Below the pieces are notes generated by a model, which saw only the letters and a program-made list of their open reading frames with translations, was not told where the DNA came from and did not search any database. Below, piece after piece: positions 21,096-31,463 of a stretch of 64,000 bases of DNA (within the stretch, counting starts at the first letter, position 1; every line of letters begins with the position of its first letter). The translations under genes and the position numbers were made by a program. Source of the DNA: Polytrichum commune (taxonomy: Eukaryota > Streptophyta > Polytrichopsida > Polytrichales > Polytrichaceae); NCBI GenBank assembly GCA_950295325.1, contig OX485803.1, forward strand, positions 26,279,554-26,343,553, given 5' to 3'.

Positions 21096-22373
21096 ATCCA
21101 CATTCAGTTGGAGGACGACCATTCAATTTTTCGGAGACCTTATAGGCTCAGTGTTTCCGAGTGGATTTGCGTTCAGGATTGTTGCCGAAAGCTTTTGGTA
21201 GCAAGGCTAATCGAACTTTCCAACGGGGAGTATGTTTGTGCTACGGTTATGCCATCGAAGAAGGACATCTTTGGCAATTGGACGGAGAAGCGGATGTGCG
21301 GGGATTACCGTCCAATTAACCGGAAGACCAAGTTGGATCGGTATCCCATGCCAATCCCGGAGGAGTTGTTCGATGCCCTCGGATTTGCTCGAATTTTTAG
21401 CATTTTGGACTTGAGATCCGGCTATCATTAGCTCCCATTACTTGTGGGAGACCGGGTGAAGACTGCATTCTAGGGAATTGATCAGGATAGAAATGATCAA
21501 TTGTACCATTGGAAGTTTCTTCCATTTGGCCTCAAGAATGCACCTGCTGAGTTTCAGAGAGTGATGGACCAAGCCCTCTCTGGCTTGCCATTTGCTCGGT
21601 GTTACATTGATGACGTGATCATCTTCAGTAGGACACCACAGGAGCATATTAGGCACCTGCAAGCCGTTTTTGAACGCTTGCAGCGGTGGGGATTGTGTTT
21701 ACACCAAGCCTGCTTGGCGAATTACTACCGACGATTCGTCAAGAACTTTAGCTTGATCGCCAAGCCTCTCACCATTCTCACGAGCAAGGACCAACCTTGG
21801 ACTTGGGGTCGTGAGCAACAACAGACATTCAAAAAGTTGAAGCAGAAACTAAGTACGGCTCCAGTGCTTCGACGTCCAGATGTCTCCAAATTTTTCCAGG
21901 TGCATACGGACTGGAGCTCATTGGGCTTGGGAACAGTTCTCACTTAGAAGGATGACTTTGGCCGGGAGTATGTTGTTGCTTACGCGTCGCGAAGCAACAA
22001 TACGGCAGAGGCCAATTATTCGTCTTACGAGAGAGAAGCATTGGCGGCGGTGTGGGCTATTGCCCATTTTCGGCCATATTTTTATGGTCATCACTTTACT
22101 TTGGTGACTGACCATCAGCTGTTACAGTGGCTCATGGAGTCGGATAAGCTTACTGGCAAGCTCGCTAGATGGGTTTTGTTGCTCCAGGAGTATGACTTTG
22201 AGGTGGTGCACCGAGCTGGGATTACCAACCTGGATGCAGATGGATTCTCACGCAATCCAAGTCCTTCGGATGAGGATTTGACTGGGGCCATGTGGCATGA
22301 AGATTGTCATCGGGAGGCGGTTCCAAGTTGGCACGCGGCTACTTACCTCACTTTATTTTTTGATGCGGTGTGA
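21096..22373 (+). pseudogene. Ty3/gypsy reverse transcriptase and RNase H, decayed
   Basis: A fragmentary but well-ordered pol region. Visible are the MCGDYRPINRKT and YPMPIPEELFD blocks, FSILDLRSGYH, then PFGLKNAPAEFQRVMD and the catalytic YIDD (DNA 21603-21614). These are the hallmarks of Ty3/gypsy reverse transcriptase, which copies element RNA into DNA. The thumb/connection region is shortened: the LCLHQ block runs directly into LANYYRRFVKNFS, so an internal deletion is evident. RNase H follows with its first Asp in VHTDWSSLGLG, Glu in YEREALAAVW and Asp in LVTDHQLLQW. In-frame stops occur at about 21429, 21471 and 21945. The reading frame is then split by the nested LTR at 22369. Confidence 0.85.
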
Positions 22374-23614
22374 GGCCAATTCGCCCACCCTTAAGCGTCC
22401 TAGTCCGGGTGAGGGAATGGGTATCACATTCGTGTTTACCAACTTCATAGAACTCCAATTCAAATCCCATAAATTCTCGCACACCAATTTATTTCATAAT
22501 AAGAATACAAGCATTGAAAAATGCTCTTTTCCGTTTATCTCTTTCCTCCTACACTAATTCACAACCCCACAATTTAACCCTTGCTAAGCTCATTTCCATA
22601 ATAGGTGACCTTAGTATCCGCTCATACCCGGCCGGGTCCCAACCGGTCCTTTGGTGTCCATACCCGGCTCGGTAGCAATCCCCTAGCTGGACCAGCAGCC
22701 CTTCCAGAATTCACTAAGCCTTGCTCGGCACAGTCCCCTAACTAAACCAGCAGGTCCTCTAGAATGCACTTAAGCCTTGCTCGGCCCAGTCCCCTAACTG
22801 AACCAACAGTCCTCCAGAATTCATTTAAGCTTTGCTCGGCCCAGTCGCCTAACTGAACGAGCAGCTCCTCTAGAATTCACTAAGCCTTGCTCGGCCCAGT
22901 CCCCTAATTGAATCAACAGCTCCTCCAGAATTCACTAAGCCTGGTTCGGCCACAGTCCCCTACTGAACCACCAACTCCTCCAGAATTCACTAAGCCTTGT
23001 TCGGCCACAGTCCCCTACTGAACTAGCAACTCCTCTAGAATTCACTAAGCCTTGGTTCGGCCAGAGTCCCCTACTGAACCAGCAGCTCCTCCATAAGTCA
23101 CTAAGCCTTGGTTAATTCACCTACCTAAATCCCCTAATCACACTAAGTCCCCTACCTAAATCCACACATTTTTTCTATCCGAGCTCTAAGAGCTCAACTC
23201 CCTAGAGAAGAGGGGGGAGAGAGAGAGAGGGGGAGAGGAGAGGAAAAATGAAGAGTGAAGAGGAGGAGAAGGAGAGGGCACCCAAGCCCACAAGCCCCTT
23301 AGCCTTCTCCTACTTCGTAGGACCTTATCCTATCCACTAACCTTCACCCTTTAACTAACAAGAACATGTTCTAATTCAAACATTTAAATCAAAGGACCTT
23401 ACCCTTGCTTCCTCAAACACTACTCACTTAATCACAACACTCCCTAATATCATTAAGCTTCTACTTAACCACACAAAATGGCTTAAAGCCTAAAACATAA
23501 ACCACACCAAGCCTCACTCTTTTTATACTTTTGATTGTTTTAACAACACTCCAAATGCAATTCTAAGTAGATCCTAAACATAAAACAAATATGAGCACTC
23601 ATTTTGGACTCATA
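22369..23614. mobile_element. Nested solo LTR, 1,246 bp
   Basis: Flanked by a 5-bp duplication TGCGG (22364-22368 and 23615-23619). It begins TGTGAG and ends CTCATA, an imperfect inverted end pair in which the last C of a canonical CA is T. The pol reading frame resumes across the insertion point. No gag-pol lies inside, so this is a solo LTR left by recombination of another LTR retrotransposon. It carries a 55-bp tandem array, a purine tract at 23211-23272 (GA-rich), and T/C-rich 3' sequence. Confidence 0.8.
22690..23110. repeat. Tandem array, 55-bp unit, about 8 copies
   Basis: The landmark GAATTCACTAAGCC, with minor variants, recurs at 22707, 22762, 22817, 22873, 22928, 22983, 23038 and about 23093, giving a period of 55 bp (one interval is 56). 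Each unit continues with TTGCTCGGCCCAGTCCCCTA and GAACCAGCAGCTCCTC. The array sits inside the solo LTR. Confidence 0.9.
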
Positions 23615-24314
23615 TGCGGCTATTGAGGTTCCGATACATGACTCGGATGATGAGACTGATCGACCTCATGCTATTGCGGATATATGGGAGGATCTTCCCG
23701 TATTGCAAAAGCTTCAGTAGGGGACCTTAATTTCCTTTGTCTACCTCGGCAATGAAAAGGGACATGATTGGATATCTAATAACAAGGTTCCGTTGGGAGA
23801 ATGGTTTGTTATTTGGATTGTGGTCGGATGGGACAAGGCGTATTGTCTTTAGACCGGATCAGAGGGCCTCCTTGGTGCAACAAGTGCACGAGGAACTTGG
23901 CTATTTTGGCATATGCAGGCACATTCGATGTTGCGTGGCTAATATTGGTGGACTGGCATGTATCAGCAGGTGGATGCTTATGTCGGGAGGTGTGAAGTTT
24001 GTGACCGGGTCAGGTCTAGTTTTTACACCTTGTCACCTCAATTACAACCCTTACCTGTCATAGGATTGGGCTACCGTTGGTCGTTGGACTTTGTGGGACC
24101 GTTGGTCATCACGACACGTGGAGCAAAATATGTATTGGTGATGGTGGAGCATTTTAGCAAGTGGATTGAGCTTGTTGCTTTATCTCAAAACTCTACAGAG
24201 TTGGCCGCAACCGCCTTTTTAGATCGTGTGTTGGCACGTTTTGGAGCACCAACTGAGGTATTGACGGACCAAGGGAGGGAGTTCCTCAGTGCTTCTGAGG
24301 GGGTTGTGCACTAA
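23615..24314 (+). pseudogene. Ty3/gypsy integrase, zinc-binding and catalytic core
   Basis: The integrase N-terminal zinc-binding region is split between frames: QVHEELGYFG carries the first His near 23887, and the CEVC pair follows MYQQVDAYVGR near 23958-24000. The catalytic core then runs in one frame with the first Asp in WSLDFVGPL (codon 24087-24089) and the second in LTDQGREF (codon 24267-24269). Integrase inserts element DNA into chromosomes. A stop after the acidic linker (about 23717) and a frameshift near 24290 break the protein. The Glu of the DDE triad is in the next frame. Confidence 0.85.
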
Positions 24315-25161
24315 GGCGTTCATAGATCACCGCACCACCTCTCGGGATCATCCGGAGGCGGATGGCTTGGCTGAACGGGTTGTTCAGACAACCAAACGTG
24401 GCTTGAGGAAGTATGGATTACTTCGGGGGAGCCACCAGGATTGGGACCTTATGTTGCCTTGGATTGCTATGGGCTATCGTTTTAGTAGGCAGACCTCTTT
24501 GGCGTCCTATAGCATGTATCGGTTGTTGTATGGACGTGAGCCCATACTCCCGAGTTCTATTCGGGAAAAACTAGCTCCTGTTGTGGACTTGGATGACCCA
24601 AACATTTGGGCAGAGTGTTTGCAAGAGCGGACTCAATTCTTCCAAAGGGCCATGCCTATGGCAATGGAGAATTTGTCCATTGCTCAGCATTGTGACACTT
24701 TGCGTTATGTACGCATTCGCAGTGGTGCTTACCGACCTCAGTTGCGGAGATTCTGGCAGGGGGATTATGTTTATCTCCAACGTGAGGTCCCTACGACCTT
24801 GGATGTCAGGGCGGGGCGTACTATCCTTCGAGTGAAGGAGGTGTTGCCGAGTGGTTTGTTGTTGTTGGAAGGCAATGATGGCAGGGAGTGTCGCGAGCAT
24901 TCAAAAAATTATGCCCCATGTCATCTACCCATTGAGGGTACAGTTAATCCTGAACTGGTCGTCGTGCCAGAGGGTCTTCCATGTTTTGTGTGTGGAGAGA
25001 AGAAAGGAGCGGCTACTATGCTCTTGTGTGATCAGTGTCAACGTGGTTGGCACATGGCATGTTTGAGGCCACCCTTGACTTCTCTACCATCTGGACAGTG
25101 GAGTTGTCCTCGCTGTCGAGGATCTTCGGTACTTGGTGCTTCCACCAATCGTACCCAATGA
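24289..25161 (+). CDS. Integrase C-terminal half with a terminal PHD finger
   Basis: An open frame of 290 residues. Residues 21-33 (HPEADGLAERVVQ) hold the catalytic Glu of the DDE integrase (codon 24373-24375). Residues 34-170 are the end of the core and the linker, including WIAMGYRFSRQ. An SH3-like DNA-binding region follows (about 150-215), with QGDYVYL near its start. Residues 231-276 (DNA 24979-25116) form a PHD zinc finger with the Cys4-His-Cys3 ligand order: CFVC, LLCDQC, GWHMAC and CPRC. PHD fingers commonly read histone H3 tails, so by analogy with chromodomain integrases this could steer integration to certain chromatin; that is inference. The frame is open to its natural end, while the upstream integrase is frameshifted. 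Confidence 0.85.
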   Translation: MLLRGLCTKAFIDHRTTSRDHPEADGLAERVVQTTKRGLRKYGLLRGSHQDWDLMLPWIAMGYRFSRQTSLASYSMYRLLYGREPILPSSIREKLAPVVDLDDPNIWAECLQERTQFFQRAMPMAMENLSIAQHCDTLRYVRIRSGAYRPQLRRFWQGDYVYLQREVPTTLDVRAGRTILRVKEVLPSGLLLLEGNDGRECREHSKNYAPCHLPIEGTVNPELVVVPEGLPCFVCGEKKGAATMLLCDQCQRGWHMACLRPPLTSLPSGQWSCPRCRGSSVLGASTNRTQ

Positions 25162-25430
25162 TCTTGTGTGATTTTCATCATCTTGTATCTGTCCAAATGG
25201 AAAATGAGGAGTTATGGCTTAGAGACGCAATCAACATGAGGTGGTGGATTTAATTCTTTGGAATCTGATGGCCAAACATCAGAGGCGATTAAAGATGAGG
25301 CTCACATTGCACCCAACCTACAATTTCTTGGAATGACGATTACCACATTAGTTAGTTGCAGAGCAATCTTTCATTATTCATGCCCTTTGGATTGGCATTG
25401 GTCCTAGCTGCTTGGCGGGACTCCATAGTC
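25162..25430 (+). other. 3' untranslated region of the gypsy element
   Basis: Non-coding sequence between the end of the PHD-bearing frame and the polypurine tract. No second gene (for example env-like) is present here. Confidence 0.5.
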
Positions 25431-25445
25431 AGGTGAGGGGGGGGC
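25431..25445 (+). promoter_or_regulatory. Polypurine tract
   Basis: AGGTGAGGGGGGGGC lies downstream of integrase and is followed at 25447 by TGTCGAGG, a plausible 3' LTR start. Such a tract primes plus-strand DNA synthesis in LTR retrotransposons. The putative 3' LTR is cut at 25611 by a hAT MITE and does not match the LTR at 17587. Confidence 0.6.
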
Positions 25446-25610
25446 ATGTCGAGGTGTGTTGTTTATGTGTGACTTTGCACTATTTTAGTGTTGGTTGTTA
25501 GTGGTGATTGGTACTCGAGCTGTAGTGACACACGATCGCTATTTACACGACAATAAGGTTGGCATGTAACTAGGAAATGTCATCATATGATGGACAACGT
25601 TGCCTCCTCA

Positions 25611-25718
25611 CATGGGGGCTGGACTCTTCATTGGAAACCTAAATGACGTGGGTGGGTCGCTATGAAATTAAACCCCTATATATGTATGAGAAGTTTATAG
25701 AGAAAAACAATAAAAAAA

Positions 25719-25756
<38 letters not shown>

Positions 25757-26349
25757 GTACTAACAACATGCTAGAAAATGGATGCATGTACTTATACTAA
25801 GTTCTTCAAATTAATGTAGTAAATGCTTGCACCACACATACAAAATATTGAATCTTGAATTAAACAAGAAATTAGTACTTTCACTTTCCAATGGAAAGTC
25901 ATTGAACATTTTTTCATCCATAGCATGTAAATCAATGATTGCATCAAGCAAACAAAGACTAGAGCATAATAACTTAGCCACAAGCCAGAGATCAAAACTC
26001 AAGGGAGCCCATGAAGAGCCTCCACTTTGTAAAAAACATAAAACCCACATGCGAACCCCAACAAGAATGGACAAGGTAGTCATTGAGGACTACTACCATA
26101 TGGCAACAATGGATGAATACTTGGATTGGACGAAACTAACACATCTATTGTCAAGTATTCTCTAAACCCCGGGGCCCTTTTTTGTACACCTACCTTTACT
26201 TTAACATTCTTAATAGGCTTTTCAGATGTACACACTAGAGAAAATTAACACCTCTCCCTTATGTATACTAGACACGCTAATGCCTCAAATTGTACCCCTT
26301 CTTACACTCACGTTACTTCATACGTGGTATGAAGAGTCCACCCCTTGGG
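25611..26349 (+). mobile_element. hAT-type MITE, 739 bp, complete copy B
   Basis: Flanked by the 8-bp duplication CCTCCTCA (25603-25610) and CCTCCTCG (26350-26357), with one mismatch. It has inverted ends sharing GGACTCTTCAT, and is identical in length to copy A at 16750-17488 and collinear with it. A (TA)n microsatellite lies at about 25722-25756. The tail of a possible relic coding frame is readable (IEDYYHMATMDEYLDW). It is inserted just downstream of the gypsy polypurine tract. Confidence 0.85.
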
Positions 26350-26485
26350 CCTCCTCGTGCCAATCTTCATGGCGACTGAAGCTTTACTTGTTGTGTGGCA
26401 TGGACCCCAATGCATGATGCACGTAACCTATTATTATACAACTCCACCAGAGCGACAACCCCTTCCTATACCATTACTCAACACC

Positions 26486-26608
26486 CAGTGTCTGTTCAAC
26501 GTGCCCTCGAATCCAACAGTCGGATGCTCGAGAAGCTAAGCATGCATGAGGCTCCAGTTTCTGAGCATCCGACTATTATATTCCGAGGGCCCAGTTGAAC
26601 AAACAGTG
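26486..26608. repeat. Short foldback, ~50-bp arms
   Basis: The arms begin CAGTGTCTGTTCAAC and end GTTGAACAAACAGTG and include the inverted pair AGTCGGATGCTC with GAGCATCCGACT, with a loop of about 25 nt. It may be a small hAT-like MITE (CAGTG ends), but I see no matching flanking duplication. Confidence 0.55.
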
Positions 26609-27188
26609 GATGCCGACCGAGTGACGTTATACCCTATTTCAAAAGGTAGAGTAAGATCGTACGATATCGTTCTTCGAACTTGATAATCAAGTTGATATTA
26701 GCCGTTGCCTATCTCACAGAGGCCACTCGACTCTGCTGCTCGAGGGAGTTAACCTTTTCGACCCCACCGTGATGTACTACTACTTCTGGTCGTTTCGGTT
26801 CATGCCATTTTAAAACCGATTTTACCTGGTTGGCAGCTGGCTATACAAGACTCATGAGCTGTGGTTGGAAACTTCAACCTCAAGTCCGTGGTGGCTACAG
26901 TTGGTCAAATTCGTCAAATAATTCGTCAAAGTTACAGTAGAACTAAGGTAGAAATATATACCATAACCCGTTAACCGTCCTCTCGCCGTGCACTAGACCG
27001 TCGTCATAATGGTGAAGAGCCACTTCTAAAACCGATCATGGTTCGGCGGCAACTTCAATGTGTGTACACTTAGTGTAGCCAGTGGGAATCAAGTGTTAAT
27101 GTACTCACGAGGTAACTGATTCAGACGACGGTATGTATGGAAATGCGGATTACCGTGTTCGGTGTAGGGAGAATCTAGTGAACGAGTA
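26609..27188. other. No gene recognised
   Basis: Mixed, mid-GC sequence without open frames of note or terminal repeats. Confidence 0.4.
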
Positions 27189-27830
27189 TCGTAGACATGC
27201 TACTAACCGTGCATATTTGGGTTTCAAATGGTTTTCCACAAGGTGGGTTAAACCTTTTTTATTTATTTTTTAAAATTTGTAATTAGTAAATGAGATGAGA
27301 GTATTGTGGTAAAATGAAATGACAATTGTATTTGAAAAGTTGTAACCTTTCTACAATCAAGTTCACAACTATATGCATCAATGTGTGATCAATGTGCCAT
27401 TCACTAACCGTGCATGTTAGGTTTCACTAAAGGAGCTACAAATGTTGCCCTCTTCTTTGTAGGCATAGGAAATTGATGAGGTTTTGATGTTGTCCTTTTG
27501 ACTTGTGTAGCCATTTTCTTCTCAAGTTGTTGTTGAAATTTTTGCTTCTTTTTTGGCCCTGGCAAGGTATGCTCTTTTCATCTTCATCAAATTACTACAT
27601 CTACACCTTGCTATGTGATTCAACTGAAGGAAACTCCATGATGAGTGTGAGTTGACAGTGATGTTTTAGGTCATTGGCGCGGTCATGATTGAGTTTGAGA
27701 GACATCGGACGGTTGAGATTGCATGTGATATAATTTGATGGCCGAGATTATAAGTACACAGTAAGTGGCATGGTGGAGTATCGTGACATGCACGGTAAGT
27801 GGTGTTGCACGGTTAGTAGCATATCTACGA
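27189..27830. mobile_element. 642-bp TIR element, TA target
   Basis: The ends are TCGTAGACATGCTACTAACC on the left and, inverted, GGTTAGTAGCATATCTACGA on the right, about 25 bp with one or two mismatches, flanked by TA on both sides. An additional internal copy of CTAACCGTGCAT occurs near 27406. It is non-coding. The TA target suggests Tc1/mariner-type, but the TIR is not one I know. Confidence 0.6.
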
Positions 27831-28904
27831 TAGGAGGTTGGACAACTTTCCACTTTGAGAAATCGTAGCATTTTTTGTATAGGGCAGAAAAATATGAAAC
27901 AACTTGCATTCTTCACAAACCCTTCTCGTCTATCTTGGGAAATTATCTCATGATTGTCGGACCAAATGTTCAATGCGAACGAATCACCTTATTTTCACGG
28001 GTTATGGTATTAATTCTACCTTACTTACCTCACCTCCATCGATCCGTGGCTAATCGGGTTGCTGATAACGAGGAGCGCTGTGGATATATAAGCAAAGCTG
28101 AGCCTGGTGCAGGAAGCCGACTGCATCCCTGGGTCCCCTGCACGAATGTTCAACAGTGGGAAATCGTGCAACTGCAAATGGGGTGCCATTTAAAGATCGC
28201 TCCCCTGATCCAGCTCATGGAACTTCCCCGGCTTCCAAGCTTCATCGCGATTCCAGGGCGCCACACAAGGCCAGGCCACACGCGTTCAGGGACGCCTATG
28301 TTGAAAACAGGAGATCCGTGGGCCAGGGGATGCGAATTAACATGGTGACTTTCTTCTGAACACGTGCCTGGCGTTGAAGAGTCTGGTTTCAAGTTTGGTG
28401 CCTTTAAAAAAGAAAAGGAAAAAGATACGGACATTGTGAGGCTTATAAACCACCGCCTCGGATCGGAGTTGGAAACGGAGGATTCTACCTAATAAAAGAG
28501 GGCCAACCTTGAAACCAAGCTTCTTCAAGAAGATCACACACACGACGAAGGTGTAAATTCTATTTAAAGACGTGTCCTTGACATGGGTGGGTTACGTCGT
28601 TAATTTTCTATCTAGTGTGTGTGAACAACGGGTGCTTCATTTGCTATGATAGTGTTGAAGGTTATGACATTTGCTTGCTTAGTGTTCTCTTGCTTTCTCC
28701 TTAAACTCAATAATCCTCACACAATCAATGTGTTCATGAAGCAAGGTCTTTCTTGAGTGAGCCTGTGGTTTGAATTAGGATTTTTGTGAGTGTTGTTGCT
28801 TTGAACAAGGGAAGTGACTTAGAAGCACAAGGGTGGGTCGGCTTGAAAAGGAGGACGAGCTTGGAAGTTGGGTCAAGCAGCTCTAATGGAAGCCAAACAA
28901 GAAA
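27831..28904. other. No gene recognised
   Basis: An open frame at 27875-28348 (157 residues) overlaps minus-strand frames and shows no domain. Composition and the lack of a start context do not support a gene. Confidence 0.35.
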
Positions 28905-29790
28905 ACGGTAGAACCGTGAGGCTTTGTCCTTTGCTATGAAAGACTACAATTGTAGCTAATTACTTTGCACATGCCAATCCATGGCTATTCACTATACCAA
29001 ACCTTTCTTGGATTTGGTGCACCTTCTTTTCAAATACGGGTCAAGGATTGAAGCTACTCACTTATCACCCGAAATTTTGAAAATAAATAATCAAGAACCG
29101 CCGGAATAACTATAGTTAACTAGATTTATTTCAATGCATTTTGGGGAGCACTTATATATATATATATACAGTCCACCCTCTATAAATGTTACACCTATAA
29201 GTGTTAACCCTCTCTAAATGTTAACTTTCTTCTACTCCCCACATATTGCACACTATAAATGTTAAACGTGTTAACTGTTAACAAAAAGGTACTCCCTTCT
29301 TTGTAAATTTGACTCTATAAATGTTAACGAATGAAATACAACCATAATATGGATGATAAAAACTACACATCCATATTATTGATTCATACTTCACCCGTGA
29401 TTTGTAAACTTGATATTGAATAAAGTTTTGATTGGGTTTGCAATTTTATGAATGGTATTCTCTCACAAGGACTCTTCACAATTGCTTATATTTATAAATG
29501 TTAAGCTTTGTATATTGCTCAAAAAATAAATTTTATAATTGTTAACTATTAACACCTCTATAAATGTTAACTTTGATCCACTCCCGAGGGTTAACATTTA
29601 TAGAGGGTAGATTGTATATATAAACTATAGTTAACATCCACATTACATAAAGTGGACCAAAAATAACAAGAACAAGTAACGTCCAAGTGTGAACACTAAG
29701 TGGTTAGGAAATTTGCTCTTGAAACGAAGAAGTTGATGCATAGTCTCTGTCCTACGGACAGAGCCAATAAACTCAATTAGGCAAGGGCAT
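28905..29790 (+). mobile_element. Repeat family E, copy 1, split by a MITE
   Basis: Starts near AAGAAAACGGTAGAACCGTG and ends near CTACGGACAGAGCC. It is homologous to 33949-34505, sharing GCTATGAAAGACTACAATT-like, CCAAACCTTTCTTGGATT and GAAGAAGTTGATGCATAG blocks. A 446-bp Emigrant-like MITE interrupts it at its central TA-rich microsatellite. No coding region is recognised. Confidence 0.65.
29169..29614. mobile_element. Emigrant/Lemi-like (pogo-type) MITE, 446 bp
   Basis: The ends begin CAGTCCACCCTCTATAAATG on the left and, inverted, CAATCTACCCTCTATAAATG on the right, with TA on both sides. Many internal copies of TATAAATGTTAA occur in both orientations. CAGT-start TIRs followed by CTCTATAA with a TA target match the plant Emigrant/Lemi group, mobilised by pogo-like transposases. 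It is nested in repeat E and inserted at its (TA)n tract. Confidence 0.85.
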
Positions 29791-29799
29791 GGAGGCACA

Positions 29800-30377
29800 A
29801 GGGACCATGCCCCACCAAGTTTATCCCACCCACCCTCCTTAGTGTCCAGAGAGGGTGGCATTTGAGGTCCATAGAGACTTCATTACAACTATTTCACTAT
29901 GGTGTATATTTTGTGCCCCCCCCTTTTCTTTTCTTTTTTTAAAAGAATCCAAATAGTTTATAATACCAAAAGAGGACGCCAACCAGTCAATTGTGGAAAA
30001 AGACAATACTAGTAAGAGGCGAGGATAATTTCATTTGTAGGTGAGAGAAGATCTCAGTGTAAAGCACCTTCCCGTGGTGCACCAAATACTAACGAATTTG
30101 ACCTTGATGGCCACTTGATTTTTTGCACAATGGTCTTGTGTTCCATACCTTGTAGATAGTCCACCCCATGCTTTGTGACACATTTGTTCCATGGTCAAAG
30201 TTTTATTAGCAATTTTTGAAAGGCTGTATTTAGCACACCAAATTTTCTAACAAGGTGGCTCCCCTAAGCACATCCCAAGTATGCTCCTAGGTTTAAAAAG
30301 TTACTTCTATATTTAGAGACAATTCTAATGCACAAGTCGAGCCATTGGATCATCTCAATACTTGTCTCATGAAGTTA
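29800..30377. other. No gene recognised
   Basis: AT-rich unannotated sequence with a short C-run near 29918. No gene or terminal repeat is supported. Confidence 0.4.
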
Positions 30378-30967
30378 GCCCGGGTGCGCAACTCCCATAT
30401 TATACGCAGGGGGTATTGGTGTTAAAATTGCTTAGAAGACGGCTTTTGTAAAAAAAAAACAAATTATACAAAAATAAAGGACCAAAAAGTTGGGTGAAGA
30501 CCAAATTAAATAAAATGAGATGTAGAAAAATTTGGGTTGCATATATATAAACTCCACAACGTATATAAAGAATTGAAAGACCTATTTTTTTAAACCTATA
30601 CCTATGCATATTTTTAAAAGATCCACACGAGTAGTTGCCTCCAATTAAAATTAAAAGTCATTGGCAAATTTTTTATTTATAATTAAGAAAATATGGATCT
30701 TATTTATTAAAAAGCCCAAAAAGTTGGGTAGTTTGGCCTATGGTACATGTATTAAAAAACTTCATATAAATAGGTTTTCAATGCAATTATATGCTTCAAG
30801 GAATATTCATTTCTTATATATGATTACATTTTTGGATTTCTTGTTAGAAGAGCTACAAGAGTTTCCTACATTAAAACAAATTATATCACTCGAGGTTGGA
30901 CTAAAATATATTATAAGTGAATATAATCATGGCCAAATAATACGGGAGTTGCGTACCCAGGCCAGTT
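30378..30967 (-). mobile_element. ~590-bp TIR element (family T), intact copy
   Basis: The left end has GCCCGGGTGCGCAACTCCC and the right end GGGAGTTGCGTACCCAGGC, an inverted pair of about 28 bp with few mismatches. In reverse orientation it is collinear with 12098-14005 (minus its insertion) and 15023-15645. As the most complete copy, it serves as the empty site for the 1,314-bp insertion. The open frame at 30661-30969 within it is AT-driven and not believed to be coding. Confidence 0.8.
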
Positions 30968-31463
30968 AGCAATTATGAATCACGACGATTGTCAATTCAT
31001 GTTTTCATATACAGAGTTGAGATGCAAAAGTTATGATAATGAATGAAAACAAAGATTTCATGAATCCTCCTTAGACATTGATCAAATAGGCCCTCCCAAT
31101 TGTAGTTGATGTTGAATCTAGAATAATGTCTTTATTTTGAATCCATACTCCGATCTCATCATGACGTGTGCCTAAATATTTAGTGTCCATTCTTACCTGC
31201 AACTACACAACATTCCTCAGCGAGGCCACCTTTTTTGCTTCTTAGGAAACAGGTGAGGTAAATGCTAGATTCAACAAAGTTAGACACGGGATTATCAATT
31301 TGAAGTCTGCAACAAGGAAATTTATAAATTTATACATTAATTGAAAACCAAAAATTGGACATGGTTGAAAAATGTCATGTAAAAGGCTTCCCATATATTA
31401 CTTAAATATAGGTGTCCAATTAAGAAGAGTACCCACATAAGGCCTACATATCTTAAGATATGT

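Noticed and set aside
22690..23110. CRISPR-like array
   Set aside because: The 55-bp units repeat along their whole length with no unique spacers. It is a minisatellite inside a solo LTR in a eukaryotic genome.
27875..28348. 157-residue plus-strand frame
   Set aside because: No recognisable domain, overlapping antisense frames, and no paralogue in the window.
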